NCBI GenBank assembly: GCA_001584585.1
Contig: LSYV01000040.1
Location: 724,661 to 788,660, forward strand
Length of the DNA: 64,000 nt
Origin: Gonium pectorale
Taxonomy: Eukaryota > Chlorophyta > Chlorophyceae > Chlamydomonadales > Volvocaceae
Direction: 5' to 3'
Part shown: one piece after another, positions 1-12,109 of the stretch
Layout of the letters: each line of letters begins with the position of its first letter
Position numbering within the stretch: the first letter of the stretch is position 1
Translations under genes and position numbers: made by a program
The notes under the pieces: generated by a model
What the model saw: the letters and a program-made list of their open reading frames with translations, nothing else
What the model was told of the DNA's origin: nothing
Databases searched by the model: none

Positions 1-622
1 GGAGAAGCTTGTTTCAGAGTTGCAGGGCTGCCTTGAGGCCGATTGGCGCAGTCCACGTTTGGAAGTGGACCCGCGAGGGGTTTGTGTCGGACAGGACTGT
101 GCCGGGCGTTAAGATGTGCCGCTACAAGCAGTGGATGGGTGACCCAGTGTCTGTGCGCAAGTACATCTCCCGCAACCATCAGGTGGCGCTACTGCGCTTC
201 CGTCTGTGTGTATGGGGCATTGAAGTAAACCGGCCAGGCGGACGGGAGCGTGCAACACGTTTGTGTTTGGCGTGTGTGGGAGTGGACGAGCATGGCGTGA
301 CGGTGGGAGAGGTGGAAGATGAAAAGCATGTGTTGATGGAGTGTCCGGAGTACGAAGACCTCCGTGCGCCAATTTGGGGATGCGGTATCGACCGCGATGC
401 GCATATGCGAACTGTTATGGGCATGGCAGAGCAAGACGTGCTGGCGAAAGTGCTGGCGGACATTTGGAAGCGCAGAGTCTCGCTATGAGAAACTGCTTTG
501 CTTTTGGTATCTTTCTTTTTCTTGCTACTGTTCTGAGCTCGCGATCCTTGAGCCTTCTGGCTCGTACGGATCAAATACGAGCCGCGTGAGCTTGTAACAA
601 AATCGCAAAATCGCAAATCGCC
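1..622 (+). mobile_element. 3' fragment of a non-LTR (LINE) retrotransposon
   Basis: The open frame at 9-488 ends a reverse-transcriptase polyprotein. It carries a C-terminal zinc-knuckle-like block of the form CLAC, about 20 residues, then HVLMECPEY (C-x2-C...H-x4-C), typical of the region after the RT domain in plant and algal LINEs. Upstream lies the usual RNA-binding/linker-like sequence, but no RT catalytic motif is inside the window, so the element is cut by the left edge or 5' truncated. After the stop a short 3' UTR runs to a TGTAA signal (594-598) and an A-rich tail with a CAAAATCG-type short repeat (about 598-622), a common LINE 3' end. The family (L1, RTE or Dualen-like) cannot be told from this fragment. 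Confidence 0.72.
594..598 (+). terminator. TGTAA polyadenylation signal of the LINE
   Basis: TGTAA is the standard green-algal poly(A) signal. It sits about 105 bases after the LINE stop codon and directly before the A-rich tail repeat. Confidence 0.5.
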
Positions 623-1981
623 TGCCTCATCAAAGCCCCTTCCGACAAGCGGTCCGTCAAGCACGTAGACCGCAGTGCCCGGTGAGCCCTTGCGTGCCTG
701 CTGCACACTTTCGAGGTCTGGAGTCACCAATGGCCCACAGGGAAGCCGGACATCCATCATTCTGGTTCCAACACCATCCAACACATTGGACAGCAAGCCA
801 AGGTACATTTGATGGACGATCCTGGCGGCCTACCGTGCGGGCCCCTGCTACGGTGCAGCACCGCCGCGATGTGTATTGTGGCCAATACACAGTGGTCAGT
901 ACAGCGCCGTAACCATAGTGCCACACGCCGCAGCGCTCGCAACGGGCGCATGTGGGCACCGCGACCACCGCCACTGCCGCTTTGCGGCGTGCATTTCCCC
1001 AGTGGCCCCGGTAGGCCCGGTGGCCCTTTTGGCCACGAACTAGAGCCACATCGGGATGTGTGACGGCGGGCGGGGAGGGACGGGTACCCAACATGAGGGC
1101 TGCTACAAAGGCACCACCAGTCTGCAAGGACATCACGCCCCGAAGCACAGCTGTTAGTCAATTGCAGTTCTGGTCCTAGCAGAGCAAAACAGGGCTCCCG
1201 ATACCCGATTCCACAACATACGTGCCAACTGCCGTCAAAAGGCACAGTTCCTCTACTGCAGAGTGGCTACAGGTTTCGTGTGCACATATCATCAGTCCGA
1301 GTCTCTGGGTTGGGTGGAGGAAGGGGTCAGGATTGGTCAGGCCACGAGGCCATGAACGTCGTCCTGCGAGAAATTTGGCCCTGCCCTGCATCCGGGGTCT
1401 GTGCTTTTATAATACCGCTGCTTCAATGTGCAACGACCAAGTAACATGTCCCCTTTTACAGCTGGTATGGACCGGTATGGACCGTGCAAGCTCATCATGC
1501 GTCTCACATCCCAAACCCAGCCCAGCTCAGTCCATCTGTATTTCCACCCAGCCCAGTCCAGTCCGCGTCAAACGCTGGAGCCCCATTCAGGATCCTGCAA
1601 CGGCCCTGTTCCGCATTCCTTCAGAGGAGGGCACCAGCCGATCATCAGGAGTGGGATTGTATGGTACTCAACAGTCCCAGATCGGTTACTCTCTGTCGCC
1701 GGCATCGGCACCAGGTGGCTTCCGCGGGTCAAGCAGCAGCCCCTCTCAAGCTGCACAGTCCCTGTTTACCGCCTACCATGCAACAACGACCAAGAGCTCA
1801 ATGATCGCATAAATGAAGTAGCAGGGTGATGACAAAGGGCCGTACGACGGCCGAAACTAGGAGGGCAGAGCCGCACTGAGCTGAGGCGGGTGCTAGGAGA
1901 TATTCCCTACAGAAACAGAGAGCCTTCGGTGCACACGTCATAGTAGCTTGCGGTCGTGGTTGAGCTGGCTGCGTCCGAGCG
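623..1981. other. No gene recognised (intergenic, 5' flank of the sulfate transporter)
   Basis: Only short overlapping frames of biased composition are present, with no recognisable motif and no splice-consistent exon. The distal part should contain the promoter and 5' UTR of the downstream transporter, but no specific element could be identified. Confidence 0.5.
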
Positions 1982-4900
1982 ATGCGGCGCAATCAAAGCG
2001 CCGGAAGCGGGCCTGCAGCAATAGTTTCGACCTCAGATCCAGCAGACGCCGCTCCCAGCGCATCGCTACTCCACGCGAGTGTTGGCGTCGAAATGAGCAG
2101 TTCCACGCCAGAAGGCCCTCCGCAGCGAGGGGACTATGGGGCTTCGTCTGGCGGGGCAAACCTCGAGTTCCCGTGGCGGGATGAGGGAGAACAGAGGCTG
2201 GACGGGGACCGCAGCAGCATGCAAGGCACGCTGACACGGTTCTGGGAGCGCTCTAAGTCAAGGTGAGGGTGCCTTAGTAGGAACCGCTGTGGCATCCGGT
2301 CGGGGGAAAGCAGTAGTGGTTTGGCGACCGCGGGTTTGGGTGCATGTGGCCGTGCTCGACCACATGCACACACAGGTTGTCAAGGGCACGCTCATGATTT
2401 TCAAGGTGCATCCGGTGAAGTGGCCTCGTGGCTGAGTAAGGCATGCACGGTTTACGCTACGAGGGGAGCCTGCCCTAAGGCGTATGATAAACCACCATGT
2501 GAAGAGCCAGTTCGGATGCATGAGCCGAACAACCAGTACACGGATGAAGGCGCGTTGTTGCACATCCTGCCGAAAGCTCGCAGCGGCAACGCGATGCGCG
2601 TCGCGCTGCCGAACGCCAGCGCGCGTCTAGCAGCGTCGTTTACCGTATGCATGCCATCCTGCCGCTCATCGGTTTCATATTGGATGCCGTCGAGCCTATA
2701 TTTGCGTCGCTTTCGCTTGCTTCTTGCTGCCCAACTTCCGCTGGGTACAGCTACATGCACAGGAGGGAGACGTACACTCCTCTGGACTGGCTGACCCTCA
2801 TCTTACCGTGCGTCGGCTGGTTGCGAACCTACAAGATCAAGGAGTACCTATGGGTGAGGAAAACCCATTTTGGTAATCACGCCATTGTTTTCTGGGGGCG
2901 CGCGTTGTACACAACCGAACTTGGGAGACCACCTCGAGCGTTGGTTGCTGTAGGCACAAACCTTGCCACAGGACACCGTTCATTTCGTGCGAGGTGTATG
3001 GACCGTCCGTGTTTGCATGAACACGGGCAACTGCAGTTTGTATTTGCAGCATGCATGTGCGTAATAGTATGGTCAAAACAGGTATGCAAGCGACAAAACG
3101 ACCCGGTCTGCAGCATGCATATGTGCGGGAGCGATTGCACGAACCCGCCTTTCAGCGCCTCACCATGGCATCCATCACAACATGGCCATCGGCCCTGCTG
3201 TCATTACTTCCGCCTCTTAAACAGGGACCCTCACCACGCAGGTCGACTTCGTTGCAGGCGTGTCGGTCGGGTAAGTTTGTAACCCCTATCTGGTGCTGGA
3301 CAAGCGTGAAATGTAGCTGGCCAGCCGGCGTTGCTGTGATTGCAATGAGCCAACCTCCAAGAAAGATCATCTTGACGCTACGCTGCCGCCACCGCGCCTT
3401 GACACCTGTCCACGGGCCCTGTTTCACACCGTCGTGCACCCGCTTCTGCCCGCGTCCTTTCGTCCGGCCGTCGCCGTCAGGTTCATGGTCGTGCCCCAAG
3501 GTACGCGCAGGTGGGGCATGCAGGCACATCCTTGCTGCGCTCACGGGGCCAGTGCGACCCGCACGTGCCGCCTGTACGTCTTCAGCTAGCATGGAACTGA
3601 GCCGGCGCCTTCGCGCCCTTTGACCTGACATCCTGCAGTCTGTGGGACTTCGTGCCGCTGACCGCCTCGTATCCCTCGGCAGGCATGTCGTACGCCAACC
3701 TCGCCGGACTGCCGTCCGTGTACGGCCTGTACGGCGCTTTCCTGCCGGTCCTGGCCTACGCGCTAGTGGGCAGCTCGCGGCATCTGGCAGTGGGGCCGGT
3801 GGCGGTAGGTCCGCCGGCGAACGCTGCCCTATGCTATTGCCGTGGTCGCAGCGGGCACTGACGAGACTCGGAGAGGGACCCCAGCCAGATGCCACAGGGT
3901 GGATAGTGCCGAGCGGGCCGGCGCAGACGTATTGCCGTGTACAGCCAATGATCGGCGCTGTGCCTGTGGACAGGTGACATCTCTGATCATCGGCTCCAGT
4001 TTGAAGGACCTGGTTGAGGGGAGTGGTGCTATAACCAACCCAAACAACCTTACTCCAGCACAGGTAGGAGTGAGCCACGCCACGGGACCGTGGCGCGATG
4101 GTCCTGACGCAATTGCGTAGCAGCAAGGGATGCGTGCCGCTGCCACGTAGCAGCAAGGGATGCGTGCCGCTGCCACGTAGCAGCAAGGGATGCGTGCCGC
4201 TGCCACGTAGCAGCAAGGGATGCGTGCCGCTGCCACGTAGCAGCAAGGGATGCGTGCCGCTGCATGAATGACATGATTACCAGGTAGCCACAGCAAGCCC
4301 TACTCAGATAGCGTAAGATTGCGTGACTGCATTCAGCTCCCTCCTGATTAATGTGAGCAACTTGGACTCACCGTGTTGCGCTTTCCCTGCCTGTTGTCCC
4401 CTCCCCCGCGTCCACGCATGGGCGGCTGGTACAGGAGCCCATCCAGGACCGCTACAACACGCTGGCCATCCAGCTGTCGTTGCTGGTGGCTGTCATGTAC
4501 ACGGCCGTCGGCGCCTTCCGTTTGGGATTCGTAACCAACTTCCTCAGCCACTCGGTGAGCACGCTTCCGCTTTCGCCCTGCGGTTGCCCTGGTGTTTGCC
4601 AGCCGCAGGCAGCCGATTCATGCTTAGCAGGGTAGTCAGCAGCTCTGGTGCTAGGCCTATCATGTTGTCTCGTGGTGGGCATGGGTTTCCCCTTCAAGAC
4701 GTGTGCCGCCGCCGTGTGAGGCCCCTAGTGTGTTGGGCTCGCATGGCCTTTTCTGTTACCCTGCAGGTCATTGGTGGCTTTACGTCTGGAGCGGCCATTA
4801 CCATCGGCCTCTCGCAGGTGCGGGCGATGAGGGGCGTGGCAGGTTACGAGCGACTAGTTCGGGCGAGGTCGAGTCCGTACAGGAGCGGTACCGTATGTCG

Positions 4901-7900
4901 AGCAGCCACAGTGTGTTTGTCCTGGGCGTATCTGGAGTTTGTCAACAAAACCATCTTTTTGTACGCGTTTTTACACCTTGGAGTCTTACGATTATGTCGT
5001 TCTTGCCCTTCAGCTCAAGTACATTTTGGGGTTCAGCATTCCGCGCCAGGATCGCCTGCACGAGCAGGTCCACAACTACATCAGCAACATCCGGGATCTC
5101 AAGTGGCAGGTACGGACCTGGTGCCGCTGAACTGGGATGACGGAATCAACAAGGGCACATCCATGGCTTGCCTGAGGCACATGTGAGGCGTGCACGCCAC
5201 CAGAAGAGCGCGCAGCCCACGTTCAGTGCAATTAATGCATGCCGCGTGACTGTGGCTCGTGCTTGACTGCATCTGTGGCTCGCCGCTGCCCTCCGCCTAA
5301 TTCTTTCTGTACCGTTGTCCGTGGACCGCTCTGCCTCTCCTTTTCCATGGGTTGTCAGGCGCTATTGTAGCCGCTATGAAGCTGTTGCCATTGAGGGACC
5401 TTCCATCATCCGTTGCACAGTCATCGCTTTTACCCACTGCATCATCGGCCATTGAGTACCGATAGCCTCCACCGTCCACCCCCCCCCGCTATCCACCGCA
5501 GGAGTTCATCATGGGCAGCACGTTCCTGGTCCTCCTGGTCGCCATGAAGGAGATTGGCAAGCGCAGCAAGCGCTACCGGTGGCTGCGTCCGCTGGGGCCC
5601 ATCTCCGTCTGCATCATCGCACTGTGCGCCGTGTATATCGGCCACGTTGACAAGAAGGGTATCAGGACGATCGGCACCATCAAGAAGGGCCTCCCCCCGC
5701 CGACCGTCGGCTGGTGGACGCCCATGCCCGATTTCCTGAAGCTGCTCCCCATCGCGATTGTGGTCATGCTCGTGGACCTGCTGGAGTCGACCTCGATCGC
5801 ACGCGCCCTGGCCAACAAGAACAAGTATGAGCTGGCCGCGAACCAAGAGATTGTGGGTCTGGGCCTGGCGAACTTCGTCGGGTCAGCGTTTCACTGCTAC
5901 ACCACGACGGGCTCGTTTTCGCGCTCCGCCGTCAACAACGAGTCGGGTGAGAGGTTGGCCGGATTAGGTGTATTAAGGGCTGGGGTTGGCGCTTGGCCCG
6001 CAGCGTGACCCTAATTCCCGCGTGGCAGGGGTCAGTACTTCCTGCTAACTCAAACGTGCTCCGTACCACCGTACGTAACGTACTCCGGCAGCCTGATGAT
6101 GTGCCGTTTCGCGACAACCTTGCAGGCGCGAAGACGGCTCTGTCCGGATTCTTCACAGCAGCACTTGTGGGCCTGGTTCTCCTGTTCCTGACGCCGGTGT
6201 TCGAGAAGCTGCCGTACTGCACGCTGGGCGCCATCGTGTGCTCCAGCGTGACCGGCCTCCTCGAGTACGAGCAGGCCATCTACCTGTTCAAGGTAAGGGG
6301 ACGGGGGCGGTGTCACAGCCTAGGGCGGGGGGCAAATGCATCGCTCGAAGCACAGGCTGCGGCGAAGAGGCGAGGCTTGGTGGCCTGGAGCTGAAGCTTG
6401 TTTAGTTCAGCTTGTACTGCCGTATGCGAAGGATAGGAGATGTTATGGCTGTTAGCCGGGCGCCGGTGCGGACTGGTTGCCCCAGCCACAGTCTGCCATC
6501 ATGCGTGCGCTGTCTTGGTTGTGTACTGCTCCGCACACCGACCTGCCCGTAGGTCAACAAGCTGGACTTCCTCGTGTGGATGGCGTCGTTTCTGGGCACC
6601 CTCTTCATCTCGATCGAGATCGGGCTGGGCATCGCCATCGGCCTGGCCATGCTCATCGTCATCTACGAGTCGGCCTTCCCCCACACCGCCCTCCTGGTAA
6701 GCTAGGATTGTGACGGGGTGGTGCGCATTGTGCAAGGAACTCTTTGCGGGCTGCACAACCCTCCGGCATGCCACATGCCGCGTGCATAAGGAAAGGCTTT
6801 AATATTCTAAGGTCGGCCGTATTGGTTGGCGTTCTGCCGCTCCACGCGACCCTCGATTTCGCCCCTTGCCCCGCCACAACCCTCCGCAGGGCCGGATCCC
6901 CGGCTCGGGCGTGTACCGGAACGTCAAGCAGTACAAGGACGCGCAGCTGGTGCCGGGCATCATGGCCTGCCGTATCGATTCGCCTGTGTACTTCGCCAAC
7001 GTACAGGTACGGCGTTACGGCTTTACGGCAGCACGAGCTCTAGCATGCAAGTGTACGCGAATGCCACGCGTGAAGAGGTGACAGCTCGTGCCCCCGTGCC
7101 TCCTACATATGGACTCAGATGTGCGTATAAGGTGTTGTGAATGCGCATGGATCACAATTCTGGGACCCACCTGCGGCCACAATGAGCCTAGCGCTGCCAG
7201 AGACAGGCTCCTTTGAGTACACGTCGGTAACTGTGCCCTCCTGACCTTTTGATCCTTCTGCTGCAACGTGCAGTGGATCAAGGATCGCCTGCGCGCTTAT
7301 GAGGCCCGCCATCGCGAGTGGAGCGGCGAGCGCGGTGGGTTCCCGCACCTCTGTAGCTCGTGCAGCGCCCGTATTGTTTCTAGACGGGTGCAGGGCAGGG
7401 CCTGGTGAGCAAGTCCAGCGCCCCCGTTTTACCACATCGCGGCGGCCCGGGCCGCTGCCATTGCGGACAAGGTCCTTACTGTTTCCGAGTCAACCGCGGT
7501 TGAGTAGGCCTCTTGACCCATGGGTACTTTGACGAGTGGCTTGAGCGTCTCACCACTGACCGGTGGGCGCCACACTACATCTTCACTAGTGGCATTTCAT
7601 GTGCCCTCCCTGGTAGGCATCAAGCTGCAATATGTCGTACTGGACATGTCGCCCGTGACCCACATCGACGCCACTGGCATCCACGCCCTGGAGGGCTGGA
7701 TCACGCATTTCGCTGAGGTGAGGCTACATGACTGCGTGTGCGCTATGGCAGACGGGCGCCTACGTCGCCAGACGCGAACGACGGGTATGACAGGAAGGCG
7801 CCCATTGATGGGGTCTGCATGCAGGCAGACAAGCCCTCACGACCGGTTGCGGATGTGCGCGAACCAACACAATCTTTACCCTGATCCCGGACTCGGCAGA

Positions 7901-8193
7901 TTTTTGTGGTGTCTGCTTACACTCTGCTTCTCGGCACTCGGCCGTAGCAACCCTAACGGTACCGATCTTGGCCGCTCTGTCCGCAGGCGGGCGTGCAGCT
8001 CATCCTGTCCAACCCGAGCGCCAAGGTCATCAAGGCGCTGGAGACGGCCGGGGTGCCGGACATGCTGGGCCGGGACTGGATCTTCGTGACCGTGCACGAC
8101 GCGGTCCAGTTTGCAGCGCGGCAGATGGCGGAGCGGGGCCACGCGCCCCTTCCGGAGGCCATGGCGGCGCCGGACTCGTTGTCGGACGACTGA
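1982..8193 (+). CDS. SULTR: SulP/SLC26-family sulfate transporter with STAS domain (SULTR type)
   Basis: Predicted H+/sulfate cotransporter of the plasma membrane, about 717 residues. Exons: 1982-2262, 2751-2853, 3242-3270, 3481-3500, 3683-3804, 3974-4063, 4435-4554, 4767-4817, 5014-5109, 5502-5946, 6126-6292, 6553-6696, 6890-7006, 7274-7334, 7617-7717, 7987-8193; all phases join. Exons 3-5 rebuild the SulP signature [19 protein letters not shown] followed by VYGLYGAF and HLAVGPVA. The middle exons give repeated hydrophobic helices, and exon 10 carries [15 protein letters not shown] and [14 protein letters not shown]. The C-terminal STAS domain (about residues 550-700) has [18 protein letters not shown]. 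The first ATG is uncertain: 1982 gives a Ser/Ala-rich leader of about 100 residues, and an in-frame ATG at 2093 is an alternative. Closest to Chlamydomonas SULTR proteins by memory of the motifs; which paralogue (SULTR1, 2 or 3) is not decided. No TGTAA was seen within 1 kb downstream. Confidence 0.93.
3481..3500 (+). other. 20-nt microexon of the sulfate transporter
   Basis: This 20-base exon lies between a cag acceptor (3478-3480) and a gtacgc donor (3501). It supplies residues FMVVPQ plus the flanking split glycine codons. Without it the conserved SulP motif would be broken and out of frame. Confidence 0.85.
4117..4264. repeat. Minisatellite, five 30-bp units, in a transporter intron
   Basis: Five head-to-tail 30-bp copies beginning GTAGCAGCAAGGGATGCGTG, identical over their full length except for the truncated last copy. 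They lie inside the intron between exons 4063 and 4435 of the sulfate transporter. The array opens long frames on the opposite strand (a repeated [14 protein letters not shown] peptide) that are not genes. Confidence 0.95.
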
Positions 8194-9351
8194 GCGAGCC
8201 CGGCATCCCAGCGAGTTCCCGCAGGGACAAGGCAGGACTGCTGCATTCGCGCGGCTTGCATACTGGGGCCGTCGTAGGGCTCTCAGTCAGCTCGCCGCCA
8301 ATGGGTGTTGGCCATACCCCATCATGCACTGCAGTTTTCTAGCAGAGTGTGTGCTGTACGGGGCTTGGGGCGGGAGGTGCAGTTTCGGGATGAAAGGGGC
8401 ATAGCCATGTCCTGGCAGGTTGCTGTCCGTGTGGACGCTCTGACAGCGACTTGGATGCTATCACTCACGGCGGCCGCAGCGCTAGGGCTGGCTTGATGCG
8501 CGACCTGCTCTTACGACGATGCATGTACTGCCGTTCATGCAGCACAGGAATGCCCCGGCTCCAAAAGAATTCGCTTGCCGGGCCAGCACCAAACGAAGAC
8601 CGAACCCATGGCGGACGGGGCTGCGCTGATTGTCGTACGCGTTTCTGGCAGCATTCGGCGCGGGTGTTTGCTTAAGCTCACCGTGGCCGCGGCCGCCAGA
8701 AGGTGCATGGCCTGTTATGATGTCACCATGGCAGCCGCCTGAATTCTGTGCGTGTCTCGCCAATCTCAGGGCAGATGACCTGTGTGAACGCTCCGGCATG
8801 CCTACTCCGTGATTGGCGCTGTGCCGCGGAGTCTGTACAGGGTACAGGTTTAGAGGGCGCCAGTGGAAGTGTGAAGTACTGAGTTGGCGGACGTCGTGGG
8901 TCAGCGCTAGGAGCTGCGGGTCCTCGTGCACGGGGCAAACCCTGCGGGAAAAAAACCCATGCGCCCCCATCCCTGAGATGTCTCGCAGTAATAGCATGTA
9001 GCTGCCTGCGTTCAAGTCCTGGCCCGCTGTCATCTTATGTTTCACATGCGCTAAAAGGAAGTACAGGCGGCTCTCTAACAGCGCTGCATTGTGAATAGTT
9101 TGCCAACGTCATCGACAGACTTGCGCTCTCTCCGTCGTTGTCCGTGCGCTCCGTACACCGTGCGCCACACTCCGGACACAGCGCGCTTGCATCGCACAGC
9201 CTCTGCAGTCAGGTCCTCAACATAACTGGCTTCGCTGCCAAGTCGCCGCTGCTTTTGGTAGGGGCTTCCCAATCTTGTAGCCAGATATGCCTCAATAAGC
9301 GCTGCGGGCGCCGCGTTGTACCCAGAACACATAGCATAGGTAGTACATAGC
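8194..9351. other. No gene recognised (3' flank of transporter, 5' flank of kinase)
   Basis: A minus-strand frame of 187 codons (8482-9045) has irregular composition and no domain, so it was not called. The stretch should hold the transporter 3' UTR and the kinase promoter and 5' UTR. Confidence 0.5.
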
Positions 9352-11952
9352 ATGGCGAACGAGGAGGCCAGCACGGCGAGCCGAAAGCCCCAGGTGTATG
9401 CCAATGGTGAGGAGCCTCTTAGATCACCTGCGCAGCCTTCGTCTTATAACAAGGCGAATGCCACTGCTGCAGCCACGGTGCAAGATTTCTTAGAGCGGTA
9501 TGAAGTCGGCGAGACTGTGGGAGTTGGAGGTGCGAGCGCTGGGCAGGCTGCTGCGCAGCCACCTGGGCCCTATTTGCACATATGAAGGTACAGGAACGCG
9601 TGCGCAGGCTTCGCGGTGGTGAAGAAGGGGCGGGACAAGAAGACGGGCGACGCGGTCGCCATCAAGGTATGCGGGCTAAAAATGCGCGCAGCCTGCCGCG
9701 TGCGGGTTGCCCTCACCGCACCCTTGCCCTGCAGGTTGTGGACAAGTCGCGCTATGCCGCCGGGGATAACTCGCTAGAGCGAGAAATTCAGGTCCTACTC
9801 AAGGTGTGCCCGCAAAGGGGGCGAGAAGGGCGAGGGCGCGGCTGGGGAAGACGGGGTTAGAGCGCCCGCGCCCCCAGAGGGCCCTGGTGCGGCGAATACA
9901 ACGGGCTGATGTTTGGCCACTTGCTCCGCAGGTGGATCACCCCAACTGCATCAAGCTCTTTGACGTGTACATTACGCCCCGCAAGGTGTACTTGGTCACA
10001 GAGCTGGTGACAGGTGGAGAGCTGCTGGACAGGTGCGCGGGAGCTGGGCTCAAGGCGGCTGAGTGCTTGTTTGGCTGCGTGCCTTTGGAGTCCGCGGGCT
10101 CAGTGCAGCTACTTGGCGCTGGATCAGGAGCGCCCTGCAGCGAAGGGCCATGCATGGCTAACAAGAACGGTGTTGTTGCCGGACCCACTGACAGGGTGAC
10201 GGAGAAGGGCAACTACACGGAGAAGGACGCGTCTGCCCTTATTCGGCAGATCCTCTCGGGCGTGGCTTACTTGCACAAACAGGGTAGGTTGCTCGAGGAA
10301 CGGCGCCCCGCCACGGGAGCGGGTAGGGCACATGCTGGTTAAAGCAGCAGGGTATGCTGGGTATGTCAAGTGGAGAACGACAGCCTGTGAAGGCCAAACT
10401 GTTGTGCGCATGCACCAAGCTGTACCGTCAGCACTCCATGCTAACAGCTGCAGGGCTAGGGGTTTGGCGCGTTGTGTCACTTGCCGGGGCATCGTAGTCG
10501 CCTTCTAAGGAGGAGACTCGCCCGCTGGCAAGGCGCTAGGCGTTCCTCTCCGTTCACGCACACAGCTGTACGACCTATGGGGATGATGCCTACGTGATGT
10601 AGTCTTCGGAGCTTCCTTCCGAGCACGACTTAATCTGAGAGAGGGAGGGGGGATGAGGGGGTTAAGGCAGCGCGCCGCTACAACCCTATGCAAATACAAA
10701 TGCATGGTGTAAGTCCCCAAGGCATCATATTGTTCCGTAGTTGAAGCCCGCGCTCGCATTTCCCGCCGTGATGCCGTTCGCTTCTTAGGCATCGTGCACC
10801 GTGACCTGAAGCTGGAGAACATGGTGATGTTAAATGAGCGGGACGACTCGCCCGTCAAGATCGCGGACTTTGGGCTAAGCAAGTTCTTCTCGCCGGAGAC
10901 GGTCCTGTCGACCATGTGCGGCAGCCCACAGTACGTGGCGCCCGAGGTGTTGGGCGTCGGGGACGGCCTAAAGGAGTACTCGCCGGCAGTGGACATGTGG
11001 AGCGTGGGCGTGATCCTGTTCATCCTACTCTCGGGCTACTCGCCGTTCGGTGAGCGGGCGCCGTGCGGGGCGCTGGGTGGGACAGCGGCGTCAACGGGGT
11101 TCAGAAGGGTTAAAGGGTAACATGGAGCGGCAACGAGGCGGGGCGGGAGTCGAGCTAGCGAATTTTGGCGGCTCAGCTGGGTGCATACCGGGGCAGCAAC
11201 TGAACTGGTTGCGGTTGCGGAGTGACCCTTGCAGCGTTTCGGGCTGCGGGCATGTTGGTCGCCCCTCGTCGTTGCTCCCATTTCAACCCGTTCTTTTGCT
11301 CGTGCTTGTTTTACGAGCTGGCTGCGTCCCCGAGCCTTTATGAAACCTTCCTACCGAACTATTCTCACATCGTCCCTGCAACATCCCTGCGTCCCTGCGA
11401 TGCTCTTGCGGCTCAGACGACGATAACGATGCGGTGCTGTTTGAGAAGATTAAGAAGGGCAACTACGACGCGGACGATCCCATCTGGGAGAACATCTCGC
11501 CCGAGGCCAAAGACGTGGTGGCAAAGCTGCTTACCGTCGACTCGGGGCGGCGCCTCACCGCGGACCAGGCGCTCGCGCACCCCTGGGTGCAGGGCCAGAC
11601 GCCCACGACGGCCGACGAGGGTAAGTCCGCGTCGTGTGTAATGCGACTCGATCATTTGTCCTAGTTGCAGCGGTCGTGACGGACTAGGGCATGCGCGTTG
11701 GAAGGCGGGCTGGCAAAACCTGTTTGTCGTAGTAACCTGTATTCCCTTGCTACCGTAACACACGCCTCTTGTTCACACGCAGCGACGAGCAAGCAATTGC
11801 AAAGCACGATGGACAAGATGCGGAACATGGCGGTGAAGCGGGACTCACTGCGCAAGTCGTTCATCGGGGACCCCAACGGCAAGCCGGCGGCCGCGGGTGC
11901 GGCCGTCTCCGACGACAAGGACTCGGGGAATGACCTCTCTGCGTACTTGTGA
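9352..11952 (+). CDS. CaMK-type serine/threonine protein kinase
   Basis: Predicted 376-residue calcium/calmodulin-dependent-like kinase. Exons: 9352-9529, 9608-9666, 9735-9803, 9932-10032, 10195-10283, 10789-11049, 11417-11620, 11783-11952, all in phase. The kinase domain spans about residues 50-310: Gly loop VGVGGFAVV, VAIK lysine about 79, [10 protein letters not shown] with catalytic Asp about 171, ADFGLSKFF, and activation segment [15 protein letters not shown], where the Thr matches the CaMKK-phosphorylated site of CaMKI. The tail (about 320-376) has a basic helix [19 protein letters not shown], suited to an autoinhibitory or calmodulin-binding role (inference), then an Ala/Asp-rich end. 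No EF hands follow, so it is not a CDPK. The N-terminus is low complexity without an obvious targeting signal. An SnRK/CBL-interacting kinase is less likely because no NAF motif is present. Confidence 0.92.
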
Positions 11953-12104
11953 GTGTGCATGGCTGCCTCCTGCCGCTGTTTGCGTGTTGATCGCAAAACA
12001 GCGGAACGGCTGCACGTATACAATACACGGGCTGCAACAGTTGCATGCGCGGCCTATGCATACAGTGCGTTGGGGATGTGGAGCGGTTGTATTAATGCGG
12101 AGGG

Positions 12105-12109
12105 TGTAA
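12105..12109 (+). terminator. TGTAA polyadenylation signal of the kinase gene
   Basis: TGTAA about 150 bases after the kinase stop codon, a normal distance for a short algal 3' UTR. Confidence 0.55.

Noticed and set aside
3152..4246. 364-codon minus-strand frame with a repeated GSGTHP peptide
   Set aside because: The repeat is the 30-bp intronic minisatellite read on the other strand (unit length divisible by three), and the rest overlaps sulfate-transporter exons.
4117..4264. Regular repeats as a possible CRISPR array
   Set aside because: The units are directly adjacent with no spacers, the genome is eukaryotic, and the array is within an intron.
8482..9045. 187-codon minus-strand frame
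   Set aside because: No recognisable motif, no splice partners, and composition unlike the confirmed exons.
9352..11952. Calling the kinase a CDPK
   Set aside because: The sequence after the kinase domain is only about 55 residues with no EF-hand loop.
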